Source: Burhinus oedicnemus
Lineage: Eukaryota; Chordata; Aves; Charadriiformes; Burhinidae
NCBI GenBank assembly: GCA_008921705.1
Contig: VFFE01007657.1
Location: forward strand, 594,175-658,174
DNA length: 64,000 bases
Reading direction: 5' to 3'
The notes below the pieces were generated by a model. The model had not been told where the DNA came from. It worked only from the letters and a program-made list of their open reading frames with translations, and made no database searches. Position 1 is the stretch's first letter. Each line of letters begins with the position of its first letter. The position numbers and the translations under genes are program-made. Below, piece after piece: positions 48,816 through 61,982 of the stretch.

Positions 48816-51800
48816 AGCCTGCGCCCCCCTGTTTTGTGCATTCCTGGTAATGTAAATAGAGAGGGAGCGCTCGCAGCCCTCCTCGGACCCGAGGAGCCCG
48901 TCTGGGGACGGCGCCAGCAGCCCTGCCGGCAGTCTGCTCTCGGGGGCTTTGGCCGGTACCGTTTGAAGTGTTTGGAGTATCAGGGTTGGCGTTGTGTCCT
49001 CAGGGAGAGCATCCCCGAGGCCAGCCATGCCCACACGCATCCCTGTCCCATGCAGTTTGGAGGTGTGGGGGGGCTTCAGCTTAGTCTAATTTGTCCCTTT
49101 TCTCCCAAGAGAAGCCGCCTCTCCTGTCCTCCCTGCCAAAACAGCCTTCCTCCTAGCAAGCTGTGAGATGAGGATGGAGGGTGCAGCCCTGGCACTGACA
49201 GCGTCCCGTGGGGGCTTTGGGGCCCTTTGGGTGCTGACCACTGGGTCTGCCTCCTTCCCCAAGCACCCCAGGGTGCCTCCATCCCCTGGATCTTGCAGGA
49301 GGGAGAGATGCAGCTTCCTTGCCCCGGCAAGGTGGGGGTGGCCACAGCAGCGGGTTGGGGCTTTTGCACTGAATTTCAGACAGCGTCGGGCATGGGGGAG
49401 CTCATGGCGGTTTGGCACCAGGCACCATCTCCAGGGTCAGCCTGAAGAGGGGGAACCATGGGTGGGTGCCCTTTTTGTGGTCCTTTATGAGGCATGGGGA
49501 AACCTGAAAGACTAACTACCTAACTTTTTTTAATTTCAATGCCCACACATTTGTTTGCTGTGCCTGTTAGCAATGCAGGTTTCGGCTCTCCTGGAGGATG
49601 GTGGGCAAGTATGGCACTGCGTCACCTTGGAGGGGACCTGCAAGCCAGCCTGGATACGTGGTTTTGTTCCCGTGTGCTTTGCTGACCATCCCAGGAGAAA
49701 CACAAACGCACCCCAGGCAGGACCAGGGAGCTCAAACCAGGCACACCTCATCCTTCTAAGGGGGGGGAAAATTACCAAGGCAAAGCACCTCCCCGGGGAG
49801 AGTTTCCAAAACAAATCCTGGGCCTTGGCTCACCACACAGAAATGGGAAAGCTCCTGGAGGTTTTCTTTCAGCTCATCTAGAGGAGGATCCTGGCAGCAT
49901 TGTAGTCAGGGTGGGGGACACGGCAGCCAAGGTGCCACCAGTGCTGGTCCCTGGCCCTGAGGCTGCAGCTGGAGGAGCGGCCACAGCTGGGAACATCTGG
50001 ATGCAGAGGAGGGGTTGCCGGCAAAGGGGATGCCGGGGAGGCTCATGCTGGCTCGTGTGCCGGGAGTGGGTTGCACACTGGCTGAGGTATCCCTGGGGAA
50101 GTCCCAGGCCAGCAGAAGTCCCTGGGCCGAGCGCCCTGGGACAGGCTGCAGAGCCAAGGCCTGGGTGAGTGGGGGCAGCCCCTGGGACCACGCATGCCTG
50201 GGGAAGGCTCTGCAAAGAGAAGGAGTTGGAACGGCAGCAAGCGAGTGGGCTCAGGATGAGGAGGAGAGACCAGGGTGGGGACAGGGACCCCTTGGGGCCA
50301 CCTTCCTGATCCCTAGCCCAGCAGGGGCAGAGATCCAGGGGAATGGGGCTGCTCCCCTCCATCACCCATGTGCCCCCAGCAAGGGCACAAGCAGGGACAG
50401 GAGGTGGGGGACTCCGAAAGTGGGGAAGGGGTGTGCTCCTTCTGGGGTTAGCTCTCCTCCCATCTCTGTTGGGTGTCAGTAATTCAACCGAGGGCTGGGA
50501 AAGGAGGAGGACTGTGACGTCCCACACACAGCAATCGCATAAGAAACATAGGGAAGCTTGCTCATGGCTGCAATCAAAGCGCTCACGGGGTGGGGAATGG
50601 CACTGTACCAACTGACAGCTGAACCAAAACCACTACAAGGAAATGCCACCCCCACGCTAGTGAGGGACATCCCCGTGGGAGTGGGGACACCCTGTCCCCG
50701 CAGGAGCCTTCCCCAGGGACCAGCCACCATGCCACCAAGTGGCATTGCTCTGGGTGCCCATGGCCCTTCCCCTCTTCCACACACTCACAGGGGGTGCTGT
50801 GATGGGGCCGGCAATGCTGGGTGGCCCTGGGGGACCCCGGGGAACGCGCTAGGACTGGGGGCAAGGGTTTTATTTGCCAGGACCAGCCCTCTGTGGCCCT
50901 GGGGTTTACGAGGCAGCCGATGCGGCTGCTTCCTCGTGGGCTGCAGCAATAAAGCTTGCTGGGGGGTCAGAGGTGATACCGACTGCTCTTAAGTGGGCAG
51001 AACTGGTGGTCTGGGATGGAAACTGAACTTCTTGAGCCATAATCAGAACCAGCGGGGTTAAATTCCAACAGCTAAATACCGAGGACTTAGCCTAAACATC
51101 TCTCCTGTCTTGCTCAGTCTGTCCCAAACAGGATCCTGCAGCGTGCGGTTGTTTGGGCAAGGTCAGGCTGCCGGCGTGCCGAGGTTTGTGTGCCGCATCT
51201 CCCCGCTGCCTTGAGATCAGGCATTGTCGGGGCCGCTGAGTTTCCTCCATCTCGGTGCGCTGTTGCACTGGGTAAATACCTCTGCAGCGCTTGGGAAATT
51301 CGGAGAGACCTGCAAATGGATGCAGAGTTAAGCAGCTGCTGGTTTCAGGGCTCTCCAAAGCGCCAGGGTGAGGTTGATGCTGGAAACCTGAGCCCTGTAA
51401 TTGTATTTTTCTGCCCGGGTGATATCTGAAGGGTTGGTTGGTTTGTTTGCGTGTTTGTTTGTAGTAAACTATCAAAGGAGGCCTCGGCGGTGATGCACAC
51501 CGCTTCTAAAAAAGGGCCTGCCCCGGAGCAAGCAGCAGCCTTTCTCCAGGTCGAGCCACTACACGTCCCCATAAGCATAACTCGTCCTACCGGTGGCGGC
51601 TCTGGAGGCACGCCAGCATTCCCACAGGAGTGGGGGATCACCTGCCATGCCTGAAAATAGGCTCCAGCATCTTCCAGGAGAGCCCCAGGAAGGACTTTCT
51701 GCAGGGCGCAAGCAGCGGCTGCAAAAGGACGTGGCCAAAATGTGGCCGTGGAGAGGCAGGGGGAGTAGGGGAGTCAACAGGAGCAGGGCTGAGCAGGTGC

Positions 51801-52159
51801 ACCATCGCATTTCCTCAGTCGTGGAAAGCCAACAGAGACGCAACCCCCAGAAAAAGACAGTAAAGAAATGCAAACATGATCATGCATCTCAAGGTCCTTG
51901 TGCTGACTACAGCGCAGTCCACCAAGGAGACCTGGCTTGATGCTTCATGGGCCAGTTTCTCTGTTGGCCATCCCAATGGGAAGGTGGGAAAGTCCTTGGA
52001 GGCATCCACCACACAAAGCCAACTCCATCCCCGTGTCTGTCCAAACATCCAGGCACCTCCACCTCGTCAGGTCCTGGTTTCTACCTCTAGCCTGTGGGAA
52101 CAGAGTCACTACTCCCTGTGGCAGGAGGTTAGCGGAGGGCCGGGCAGGCTGCTGAGCGT

Positions 52160-52510
52160 TAGCATCGGTGTGGTTTATTACGCTCATTAATGATGTGGAG
52201 AAGGCAGCGTGTTAGCAAAAACGTGACATATTTAGGTTAGTTAAGGCTGAAGGACTCTGCTGCTGTGGGAAAGGATTGCACGAAGATATATGACATTCAC
52301 CATGGGCCCGTGCGAGATGATGCATCTTGGATAGACTAATCAAGATAATTCACATATATTGTCCTAAATTAATTATAGCCACTAAGTACAAGCCCAACAC
52401 GTCAATGCAGACAGCTCAATTAAGAGCTCTTATTCAATATAAGCTGATGGTCAAAAGAGCAAAGGAAAGATTACAATGGGCAGAGTATGGAGCGAAGCGG
52501 TGGAAATATT
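52160..52510 (+). mobile_element. Ancient CR1/L3-type LINE, 3' part of ORF2 and UTR (sense)
   Basis: A diverged sense fragment. CATTAATGATGTGGAGAAGG (52184-52203) resembles the FINDL... segment of LINE ORF2. GATGATGCATCTTGGATAGA (about 52317) and AATTAATTATAGCC (52368 onward) resemble the downstream ORF2/3' region of the older CR1/L3 copies, and AAGATTACAATGGGCAGAGT (about 52468) suits the A-rich stretch near the end. The ORF is broken by several stops. The region is AT-rich against GC-rich flanks, so an AT-rich unique element is the main alternative. Edges are approximate. Confidence 0.55.
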
Positions 52511-53420
52511 GCAGTATTGGTGCTTAAATCAACACGGCTCCGCCAGCACGTGGAGGGGAGGAGGGCGAGGGTGATGGGCACGGGGCGGTGCAGTGGCAGG
52601 CTAAAACGGCACAAAGAGGGACCTGCTTCAGCCCTCTCTTCCTGACAACCTCTTAAAAACGGAAGAGTTCAAGCGTATGCAGCAGATTTTTAAATAACAA
52701 GGGAAAGGAGGGGAAAAAAGAGCTATTTTAAAAAGCAAGTGCTATTTGGGTGGACCAGGAGCAGCGGTTCCCATCCGTGTGGGACGGTGACCCAGGGCAC
52801 AGCACCCGTGTGCTGTGAAGAGGAGAAGGATGCGCCCGGCTCTGTATACAGTGGGTGAGACCAGGAGCCGACGCTGCATCCCAGCTAGAGAAAGGATGTG
52901 GAAAAATTGGAGAGAGCTCAGGAATATGGGAAACTGCCTTTGAGTGGGAGGCTGAAGCAGGCCCCTGTCTATTTAGTCTATCGCAGGCGAGGTTAGGATG
53001 TGAATCCATCGCAGTCAGCACGTACCTCCATGGGGAAGGGATTTCTTTCAGTCAAAGACACGTAATGAAACTCAGCAGCGGGGGGGCTGCAGCGGGTCTC
53101 GCACCGCAACAGGAACTCACTGGAGGCCGGGAGAGCTCTCCGTCTCCCACCCCGCACAGCGGAGGGGCTCCCTACAGCCTCCCTCCGGTGGGGGTCCCTT
53201 TCCCCCAGGTGTTGTGATACTCAGCGCGGGAACCCCGACACCAGGCTCCCCGTGCCCAGGGCAAAAGGTTTCATGCCCGAGCCCAGCAGTGGCTGCGGGA
53301 AATCCTCGGGCTGATTTCCCTCCTGCAAGACTCCGGCCAGCATCATGCAATCTGTTTTCATTCCTTTTTCATGAGATGTGAATAATTAATGAGAAACACA
53401 ATGCGGGGAGGATAAGATGA

Positions 53421-53470
53421 ATATATATATATACACACACACACATAAACTCACACAGACACACATATAG
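53421..53470. repeat. Compound (AT)n(AC)n microsatellite
   Basis: Alternating AT for about 12 bases runs into AC dinucleotides to about 53445, followed by imperfect CACACAGACACACATATAG. It lies in an AT-rich patch with TAATTAATGAG just upstream (53384). Confidence 0.95.
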
Positions 53471-56400
53471 TGTTAAAAAGAATTAAGGCTCAAATATATG
53501 GGGGGGGGTTGTGGTTCGGCAGCCGTGAAAATGTGGGGCAGAGAGCAGGTGTATGGGGAAGAGTCCTAAAAGGCAGATGGAGGTTTTTTTGAGGGATACA
53601 GAGGATGGAATATAGGTGTTGTCTCCTATGGAGGGAAAGGCCCAAGTAGGTCGTCCTGCAGAGCCCTCGAGGTCCGGCAGCAGGGACCCCCAGCCCTCCT
53701 GCCTGGCCTGGGAGCTCACTGCAGGCAGAGGCATCTCTCCCAGCTCCTTCCCCACAGATGCGCAGGGCTGCGCTCCTCCGAGGAGAGGGTGATGCTGAGG
53801 GTTGCTCCTGTGTCACCTGGGAGAAGGGACGAGATGCCCGTGGCTTCCCGTGCTGCAGTGGGAGACCAAGCCCAAGGAAGGATGAGAAACAGCATATCTG
53901 CACCCCAGGGTTTTGCAGCCCTGACAAACCCACCCTCCTCGGCCTCTCGGCAGCAGCCCAAGCCCTGTGCGGCCGCTGCTGCTGCTGCTTCTGCAGGGTT
54001 GAGCCTCTTGCACACACGAAGGCTGCGTTGAGCGCGGATGTGTGAATCAAGACATCCTGTCTCCAGCTGCATGGCAAAGCCCATCACCTGCTGTATCAGG
54101 TCTTCCAGTCACCAGCCAGGCCTGACAAGTGCTAATTGGCAGTAATTAGCTTTGTCTGTTGCAGAGAGCCCATTGCAATTGGATGCTGCAAGAAGAGGGC
54201 TGGTGAGCTCCTGCTCCACATCGGGTGCTGGAGCCAGCCCTGCGGAGGGGTGAATCCTCCAGCATCACCCCAGCCTGGGTGACAGGGATGGAGACAGGGA
54301 CAGGGGTAGGGGTGGCTGCTGCTGCCTTCCTGTAGCCCCAGCTCCCTGGAGCTGGGCACTCGAGCTGTAGGCAACTGGCTGGCTTCCTGGGAGCGGGACC
54401 TTCACAGCAGTGCTGCCCTGCAGAGCTAACCTGGAGTGATCCTGAGGTGCAATCCCTTGGCTGCTGCTTTTCCAGCGTGGAGCTGAGTCATGGCCCATGG
54501 CCAGATGGAGGTAGGGAAAGGGGTGGGTGTGGGGGACAGGGAGTGCCTCGAAGGTGGCTGGTGGTGTGGCTGCAGGCAAAGGCTGCTGAGCTCGGGCATC
54601 AGCGTGATCACACCTTCACTTGCTCAGGACATGGCGAGCCTGGGAGTCTCCCATGGCCATAGCTCACATTTCATGAAATGAATTTGTACGTTCTCTGTAC
54701 CCCAGCAGGAGTCAGCCCCCATGGCCCACCCTGACCCAAGGGACGCTCCCTGTAACAGGAGCATCTGTGCTGGCATGGAGAGTGGGGTCCCCATGCAGGG
54801 ACAGCAGGGATGCATGGACACACTCACTGTCACCTGCACCCCAGCCAGCCCCTGTGTCCTGGTGGCGCTTTGAGCAATGCACCAGCAGCGCAGGGGGGCT
54901 CCGATAACCTTGGCTAGATGTTCCCCAGGCAAAGAGTGCAGGGCCACAGCCCCAGCCATGAGCAGTGGCTTTGTGCAGTGGCTTTGTGGCAGGACACAAG
55001 CTGCGGCTGCCCCACCTGACAGCCCAAAAGCAGGCGATTTCCTTCTCCTCACCCTGGTTTTCCAGCTTTTGAATCTTCTTCACCCCAAGAACACCCTCGT
55101 AAAAATAACCCTGCTGGAGTCCTTCTCTGCCCGGTCCCTGCCACCTTCCCTGCCAGCTCCTGCCCCCACCGCCGCAGCAGGGACCGGGTGCCAGGCTGGC
55201 ATTGCCAGCAGGACAAGGTTTGCCCCCTCCTTGGGTTCATCCCAGCCCAGCTGTACCTGAGCCCACCGGGGCTGGGGGCAGGCAGGGGCGCCTGGCAGCC
55301 GATCCGGCCCATCCTGCCTTTTATCCACAGAGTCGGTGGCTCCTGTTTCCCAGGTCTAATTTATCACCTCGCTTTTTATAAATGGGTCATTTCCCATCCC
55401 CAGTCTGAGAGACAATTGTGACGGGCCCTGGCACCGTGCCACGAGCTCCTTTCAACTTCGTAGCGAGTTCATCAAAGGCCCGAGACGCCATTTCCCCAAA
55501 CAGTAAAAGTGTCAGAGAAAGAGGCGTGTTGGGAAGCCTCGGTGACAGCCAAGTGCTTAATTAGTGGTAATGCAGAGTTTACGGCCTCCCCCTGGCCCCT
55601 TGTTTCTGGGAAGGGCGTGAAGGGTGAGACAGGTCTCTCTGCTGCTCGGTGACCCGTGATGTCCCCCAGCGGCGCTGGCAGAGGGTACGGGGACATCCCA
55701 GCCTGGCTGCTGCGGGAAGACGAGGAGAGATTTCCCCGTGCAGTGCTTGCCTGAGAGCATCCCCATCCATGGGTGCCCCTCATGCCACAGCCCGCCCCAG
55801 CACCCATTGCTGCCCTGGCATCCGCAGGCACCCTCCAGTTCCCAACTGCTGGGTGACCAGGGAGGATGTGGGAAAGCCCCGGTGCAGGGTCAGCAGCAGA
55901 AACGCCGTTTCCCACCCAGCCGTCCTCATCCCAGTTGCAATCTCTTGATTCCTGCAATGCCTTGCAGCCTGGTGAAACCTGGTGCCAGGGCAGCAGGCTG
56001 CCCGAGGGGCTGCGTATCGCTCTCACATCCCTTTTGTTCCTCTCCTCTCTGCGCTAATCCTCTCTCTTTTCCTCCAGAAATCACGTTCCTACCCACCACA
56101 TTCCCTGCCTCTCTCCGGGCTATTTTTACTGTATCCTTTTGGTGATGGAGCAGCTGGAGCCGAGCGTGGCGACTTCAGCGTTCAAAGGCAGAGCATAAGC
56201 GTTAACAGAGCTGATGGCATTATGATATTGGCACTTGTCTCTCCCACTGCTTCCCTAGTACAGCCTAACATCAGCTGGGATTTTTAGCTACGACAGTGTA
56301 TTTAGCAGGGGCTTCTCACTGCCTGCCAGGGCCACCAGACCCATCCTCTCACCCCTGACCTCACTGGGGGACAAATTTTCCATCGGAAGTTGTCAAATAC

Positions 56401-57694
56401 AGGTAAGGCTCAGAAAGAAAATCAAAAGATTTAGTGATGTAGTGCTTTATCCACCCCATCCATGGGCGTCTGCGGTTCCCAGGGGAGCAGATCACCATGG
56501 GGAGCACTGCCACCACTGCGAAGCCAGAGGTACAGGGAGTGAGCGTAGAGGGCTCCTCCATCACTTGGCCAGCAAAGTACCACGTCCCACTCTAGGATGA
56601 AGCTGGTCCCAGCTGGAGCACCTCCATGCCTTGCTTTCCTGCCTGCAAAGGTGCCACGTTACCCCTCCCAGGACACGCATGTGGCCAATGGGGATGAGCA
56701 AGGTAATGGGCGGTTCCGTGGCACTGCTTGCTATCCATGTTCTTCATCCCCCCAGGGGCCGGAGCAGCGCTGAGCTGATATAAAGCAGATATAAAGCTGA
56801 TTTTCATTAAGAAGCAGTGTCAGAGGAGCGCTGGGTCTCATCTTGGGGCCCCGCTCGCACCCAGCGGGGCTGCGACGCCGGCAGCTCTGCCCGCTCCCCA
56901 GGCACGTGTCCCACGCCGGGTGATGGATGGCATCTCCCCAGCACCATCCCATGGCACGCAGGCAGAGCTGGCCCAGATCCACCCCGGGACGGGATGACAG
57001 CTGTGATCGACCGAGTCCCCGCATGTAGGACCGTGTCACCCCACGCACAGGACATTCCCGCCTGGAGGAGCAGGCGGAGGGACCTGGCGGTTCCCCGGCA
57101 CATCCCACCTGGCCACGGTTCCCTGCTTCGCCTCCCTGGCCTCGCGTTTCCTGAGTGCTGGGCTCTCCCCCCGCCACCCTCCTCGGCACGGCTGGGGCCT
57201 TGCAGCTACAACCAGGAAACTATAAAACTTTACAGAGTGCGGCTGGAGAGAAACAGGAATTGCTGCAGTGACTGCCAGAAGGGCCAGCGTTAGATTCACA
57301 AGATTTTCCAGGGCTTGGACTCGCCAGGAAGGGATTTATCCACCTAGGAGGAGCTGTAAAAACTAAAATTAAATTCTTCATCTTGGAAAGGGAGGGGGGA
57401 GAGAAAGAAGAAAATGCTTGACCTCCCCCCAGATGCTCTGCTGGAGGCCAGGAACTGGGGGAGGGTATGTGGGGTACCCACAGCTGCACCTGCCGAGCCC
57501 CGGGCTGAGGGGTCCCTGGCACCCCGGGGGTCCCTGCCCCAAACACTGTGAGTGGGTGCTGCTTGTCCTGGGGTCTGCACCCTGCACCCTGCAGCCTGAC
57601 CTTGCCGTCAGGGCATCGTTCAGGAGTCTCTGGGGGTGCCAAGAGGGAGTATTGGGGACACTGTCCCCATTCCCTATGGCTCTATCCCTTGTGC

Positions 57695-57723
57695 TGCCAT
57701 CCTTGTTGCAGGCAAGGATGGCA
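57695..57723. other. Perfect 11-bp hairpin
   Basis: TGCCATCCTTG at 57695-57705 is the exact reverse complement of CAAGGATGGCA at 57713-57723, with a 7-nt loop. The stem is far shorter than a pre-microRNA and no extended pairing was seen beyond it. Function unknown. Confidence 0.5.
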
Positions 57724-60700
57724 CCGGGTGCAGCATGGGGGCATTTTGGGACCCCAGCAAGGGGTTAGCAGGGATGTTCCTGACGGCCCAGCCTGACAGC
57801 ATCCCAGCAGCTCAGGGCTGGGGGGGTGGGTGTTTTCTGTGGTGTTTTGGAGTCTCGTAAGCAGTTGGGAGGAAAAAAACATGTTGGCCTGCAGGTTTCG
57901 GGGACACGCCACAGCGCCCCAGGTAGCCATTGTGGGGGACAAGGCAGTACTTGGCTGCTGCTTTCCAATGGGGTGCAGCTGATTTGGGGGCTGCACTTGG
58001 CCCCCATTCTGGGTCAGCTGAGCCACAGTGGCCTCCCTTGCTTTGTACTGGGGCCAAGGGGACCCGATCCAGCAGCCTGCCAAAGGGGAGCCGGTCCCCT
58101 CCTGTGCTGGGGCCACCAGCTCTCAGTGTAGGGCCATTTTGGGACTGGGGCTGCCCAGGCACTTAGCGCAGTCCTGGGTGCATCTCTCTGCCCGCCTGCT
58201 TTCCCTGCCCTCTCCTGAGCTGCTGGTGTGGGGCAGGCAGGTCCTCCCTCACCGCCCTGCTCCTCCCCGTCCCACCAGGCTCCTGCGGAGGTGGCAGGCA
58301 GGGGCACACCAGGGTCACCCGGCCACGGGCCCGCCAAACCAGCCCCGGCACCCACAGGCTGCCAGGGCAATATATCCTGCATTCCTCTAGCCCTCCTCAC
58401 TGGGTTTTCCCCAATATAAAGGTGCATACAAATGCTCTTAGCAAAAGCCCACGCTGCTGCCGGCTTTGGGGGCCGTTTTCTGCATGTGGGGAGCTGGTAC
58501 AGCATCCCAGCCGGCATGCAGTGGAGAGGGCTGTGCTGTGACAGGCTCTTTTTAGGAATATAGCGCTCACGAGGCGGTAAATCTTACGTTGTTAGTCTCT
58601 TTGCAACAAGCCAAGTTCCTGGAGTCTCACCGCCGAGCGGCATGGGAAAGCATCCTGCCATGGCCAGGGAGAAGCTGGGCTGCTCCTCCAGACGTGTGGA
58701 GGCAAAGATCAAACGATGCTCGCTTGGAAATCTCAGCAAAATTGTGCCAGAGGACACGATGGATGTCCAGGCCAAGCCAAAGCTGCAGCTCTGCCGTCGC
58801 TGGCTCCTGGGGAGAGCTGGGCTGTGCCGGGACCCTGGCAGCTCTGTCTACCCGGCCGTTGGATCGGAACGTGGCATGCCAGCAATTTGTTCTGTACTCG
58901 TGCTTTCAGGCTGGAAAAGCCAAGGGAAACCTGCAGATGAGAAGTTCACGTGCAAAATCCCATCGGCTGAGTGCCTGGCTGCTGGCACTGCCGCATCACC
59001 GGTGTCCTGCCCTACCGGGACACCCAGGTGCAGCTCTGCAGATGGGCTTTGCAGCAGTTTTCATTTTATTTCAATTTTTTTGCCTGCAACAGATTTTACA
59101 CCGAATGCATGGAAGCACTGCTGCGAAAGTATGTATCGGGGAATGCTCTTTTGTCGCTTATTCTGGTTTTCTTTCTATTTTTTGCCTGTTACTGCCAGTG
59201 CAGGCTCTTAAAATAACTGGCTACTTTAAACCGCGTCCTTTTGTTCCCTGGCTGAGCACTGCTGGATGCCAGCTGGAGAGGGAGGGAGGTGAAGTGTCAG
59301 GGCCCTGCGGAGAGTTTTAAAGGAGGTTTGTGTTAATGGGGACAGTGTGTTGCACCCCGAGTCCTTTGAGCTACCCTCTCCCTCGCTGCTGGCCAGGCTC
59401 CGTGCCGTGGGTTTTCCCAGGGAAGCACTGAGTTTGCAGGTTCTCAGCTGGCCCCCGCATCACCACCCAAACCTCATCCAGGCTCCAAGGGGCCAGCTGC
59501 GGATCTGCACCCCAAGCTTTGCAGCCTGCCGGTGGGTCCCCCGGGGATTCCTGCCAGTGCCCCCGACTGCAGAGCCCTGCCCACAGGGCTGTCCCTTTCC
59601 CACCCTTGCACCGTCCACTTTGCAGCAAACTTTTTGAACGATGAAAGCTCCCAGGTACTGGAGGGGAGGTGGAGGACAGAGGCCGCATGGCTCCCTTGAC
59701 CCCAGTTAGTGTGGGAAAGGGCTACAGCAAAACTGGTTAGGAACTGGGAGCCGGCCCCTGGGGAAGCAATAGCTAAGCCTGGCTTATCCCTTCCAAGCCG
59801 AGCGCTGGGGCAGTGGATGCAAATCCCAAGCAGGCTGGGCGCTGCCTGGCACCTCTCCCGGGGCATTTGCACCGTAGTCCTCGGGCACCCCAGGAATGCG
59901 GCGTGGCGGGGAGAGGGGATCCCTGCAGCCCAGGGGAATGGGGGGGAACACAGCCGGCCGGGGCACTGCCAGCAGGCTGGGCTTCACCTCCCGCAGGGCA
60001 CCGGGGCTGGGTCGGAGCCTGGCTTGGAAGCGCAAAGTCGGAGGCTTGTGCCATGCCTGGGCACGTCCCCGCTTTGTTTATTCTGACAGCTTATTATTTT
60101 GTTTGGCTATTTATTCCTGGCTGCCTTTTTCTCACGGTGGCTGTGTTTATTTAGCATGGCTAGCCTGCAGCCCGCCGGGCTCTCGCACTGCTGGTGAGCA
60201 GAGCCATAACCCTGGTGCGGCAAGTGCCGTGAAGGGAGCCCCGCGCTGAGGTTTCCCCAGTGCCTGGCAGGGTGTTTGCAGTGGGTGGGATGGTGTTTCA
60301 AAGGGACAGTGGGCAGAGGACAAGAGGGTACAGGAGGGTGGTCACACATGCTTGGTGCTGTTTAAGTTGCCAGCACGCAGCCACACCAAAGGGCTTTGGC
60401 ACCTGCGTGCCTTCCCACCATCACGGCCCTGTGGGGCCGGTGCGGCTGCACCAAGCGGAGAAACCCTGGGCAGGGACGAGACGAGTTTGGAAAGCATGAG
60501 GGTGGCCCATGAAGTGATGTCACCCCCTGCTGTCAGTGATGCTCCTGGGGGACCCCAGGACCCCACCAGCCCTGCAAGGTCCTGAGTGGTCCCAGAGCCT
60601 GTCCCCCTGTGGTACCAGGGTGATGTAGAGATGCCAGCACGTCATCATCCCTCCTCTCAGCTCTGGCTCAACCCTCCATTCCCAGGCCCAGCACGGCATT

Positions 60701-60781
60701 CCCTGTGGTGGCAGCCCCTGAGGACCCAAAATGCTGGGTCCTCTCCACGTTGAGGATGCGGCTGCGGCTGGGGGCCGGGGA

Positions 60782-60818
60782 GCCATGGCAACCCAGCAAG
60801 GATGGGGGTTGCCATGGC
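60782..60818. promoter_or_regulatory. Inverted repeat made of two RFX X-box-like sites
   Basis: A perfect 13-bp inverted repeat: GCCATGGCAACCC at 60782-60794 and GGGTTGCCATGGC at 60806-60818, with an 11-nt spacer. The right arm extends to GTTGCCATGGCGAC (60808-60821), one mismatch from the RFX palindrome GTTGCCATGGCAAC. The left arm with its 5' flank (GGAGCCATGGCAAC, 60780-60793) differs at two positions. RFX factors bind X-boxes of form GTNRCC(0-3N)RGYAAC in promoters of ciliary and MHC class II genes. DNA of this form could also extrude a 13-bp-stem hairpin. No gene is identified beside it. Confidence 0.55.
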
Positions 60819-61982
60819 GACAGGAGGCGCAGCATCCAGAGCCAGCTTTGGGTGAGGGATGCTCCAGGTGGGGTGGGAGGCAGGACCAGGGTACCCCCCG
60901 GGCTGGGGGATGCCAAAGCCTCCGCTCAGGGTCTGGGAAAGACCCCCTGCTCCGAGAGCTACCCCTGGCCTGCAGTGCCTGGAGGCGGTGGGCAGGCAGG
61001 GGCTGGACGGATCTAGGCCCTGCGCTTGGCCCTGCCACAGCCCCAGTGTGCCCACTGCCACTGTCACCTCCGCCTGGTCCCGGGCAGCTCCAGCAGGACA
61101 CAATGCTGATGCCAATGCCTACGCACTCAGTCCAGGGGAGTGACCGGCTCTGTGGGACGTGCAGCATCAAGCAAGGCCTCTTCACTTTTTGCACAAGAAA
61201 GGACTGCCAAGCATCTCTGCATGCTTCAGATATGAGCCTGAACCCCAAATGTCATGTCACCCCACTTGGACGTCACTACTCCCCACTTGGGAACGGCTCT
61301 GTGGGGTCAGGCTGGGATGCAGGGTGGGACTCAGCTCCTAAATCACTCTGTGTGTGGAGAGCATCTGCTCCCCGTGACTAAGGTGGCCACCAGACTGTCC
61401 CCAACTCAGGGTCAGGCATACAAAGGGTGTCTGTGCTGGCATTTCAGCTGCAGCCCCCTAAAATGTCACTAATGGGGCCAGGCTACTAATTGCCTGGCCA
61501 GCAAAGATGCCCAAGCAGGCAGTGGGTGGGGTGAGGACCCCACCATGGGGCATCACCAATTCATGTCCCTGCCGTGGCCCCCCAGCCCCCTGGCCACCCA
61601 CTCGTGAGCATGTCCCACCATGCCCTGTCCTGCTGTGCCCCATCCTGCCGCAGGGCTGGGAGGCAGCAAGGGGAAGGGGGTGATGGGAGGCGGTGGGAGG
61701 AAACAGACCTCCCAGCTGGGAAGCATGCGGGAGAGTGACATTTGCCAGACACCGATGCTGCTTTTGATAAAGAGTGGGGGGCAGTTTACTGCCCGCAGGC
61801 ACCCACGTTTCCCACACCTCCCGGCAGCTGGGGCTGAGCCTTGTCCCCCAGCCCTGGAGCCTTTGCCTCCCGCCCCCCCAGTGCTGTCCTGGCAGAGCTG
61901 GAACCGTATGAGGCCAGACGCCTCCATTCCATTTCAGACCCGGTGGGCTGCAGAGCAAGGGGGAAAAGGGCAAAAACACTGA

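Larger units (their letters stand above)
45036..52159. other. No gene recognised; GC-rich unique DNA
   Basis: Only the AT island at 46740-46995 and the poly(C) at 48803 stand out. A 245-codon minus-strand frame (49874-50611) is low-complexity. An AATAAA polyadenylation hexamer at 50948 has no recognisable transcript upstream. Confidence 0.55.
52511..60779. other. No gene recognised; GC-rich unique DNA
   Basis: This includes the AT/AC microsatellite, a G-run-rich stretch near 54505-54540, and a moderately AT-rich unique patch at 56150-56300 (GCATTATGATATTGGC). Near 59060-59220, plus-strand frames of 81-243 codons end in hydrophobic, Phe-rich sequence driven by T-rich DNA. None is recognisable as a gene. 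Confidence 0.55.

Noticed and set aside
49874..50611. 245-codon minus-strand frame
   Set aside because: Low-complexity, overlaps other frames; no family resemblance.
50948..50953. Polyadenylation signal of a gene
   Set aside because: AATAAA is common by chance; no exon or downstream GU-rich context tied to a transcript was seen.
57695..57723. MicroRNA precursor
   Set aside because: The stem is 11 bp with no extension; pre-miRNAs need about 25-33 bp of pairing.
58589..59320. 243-codon plus-strand frame
   Set aside because: Overlaps other frames in the same stretch, and its hydrophobic 3' part comes from T-rich DNA; nothing recognisable.
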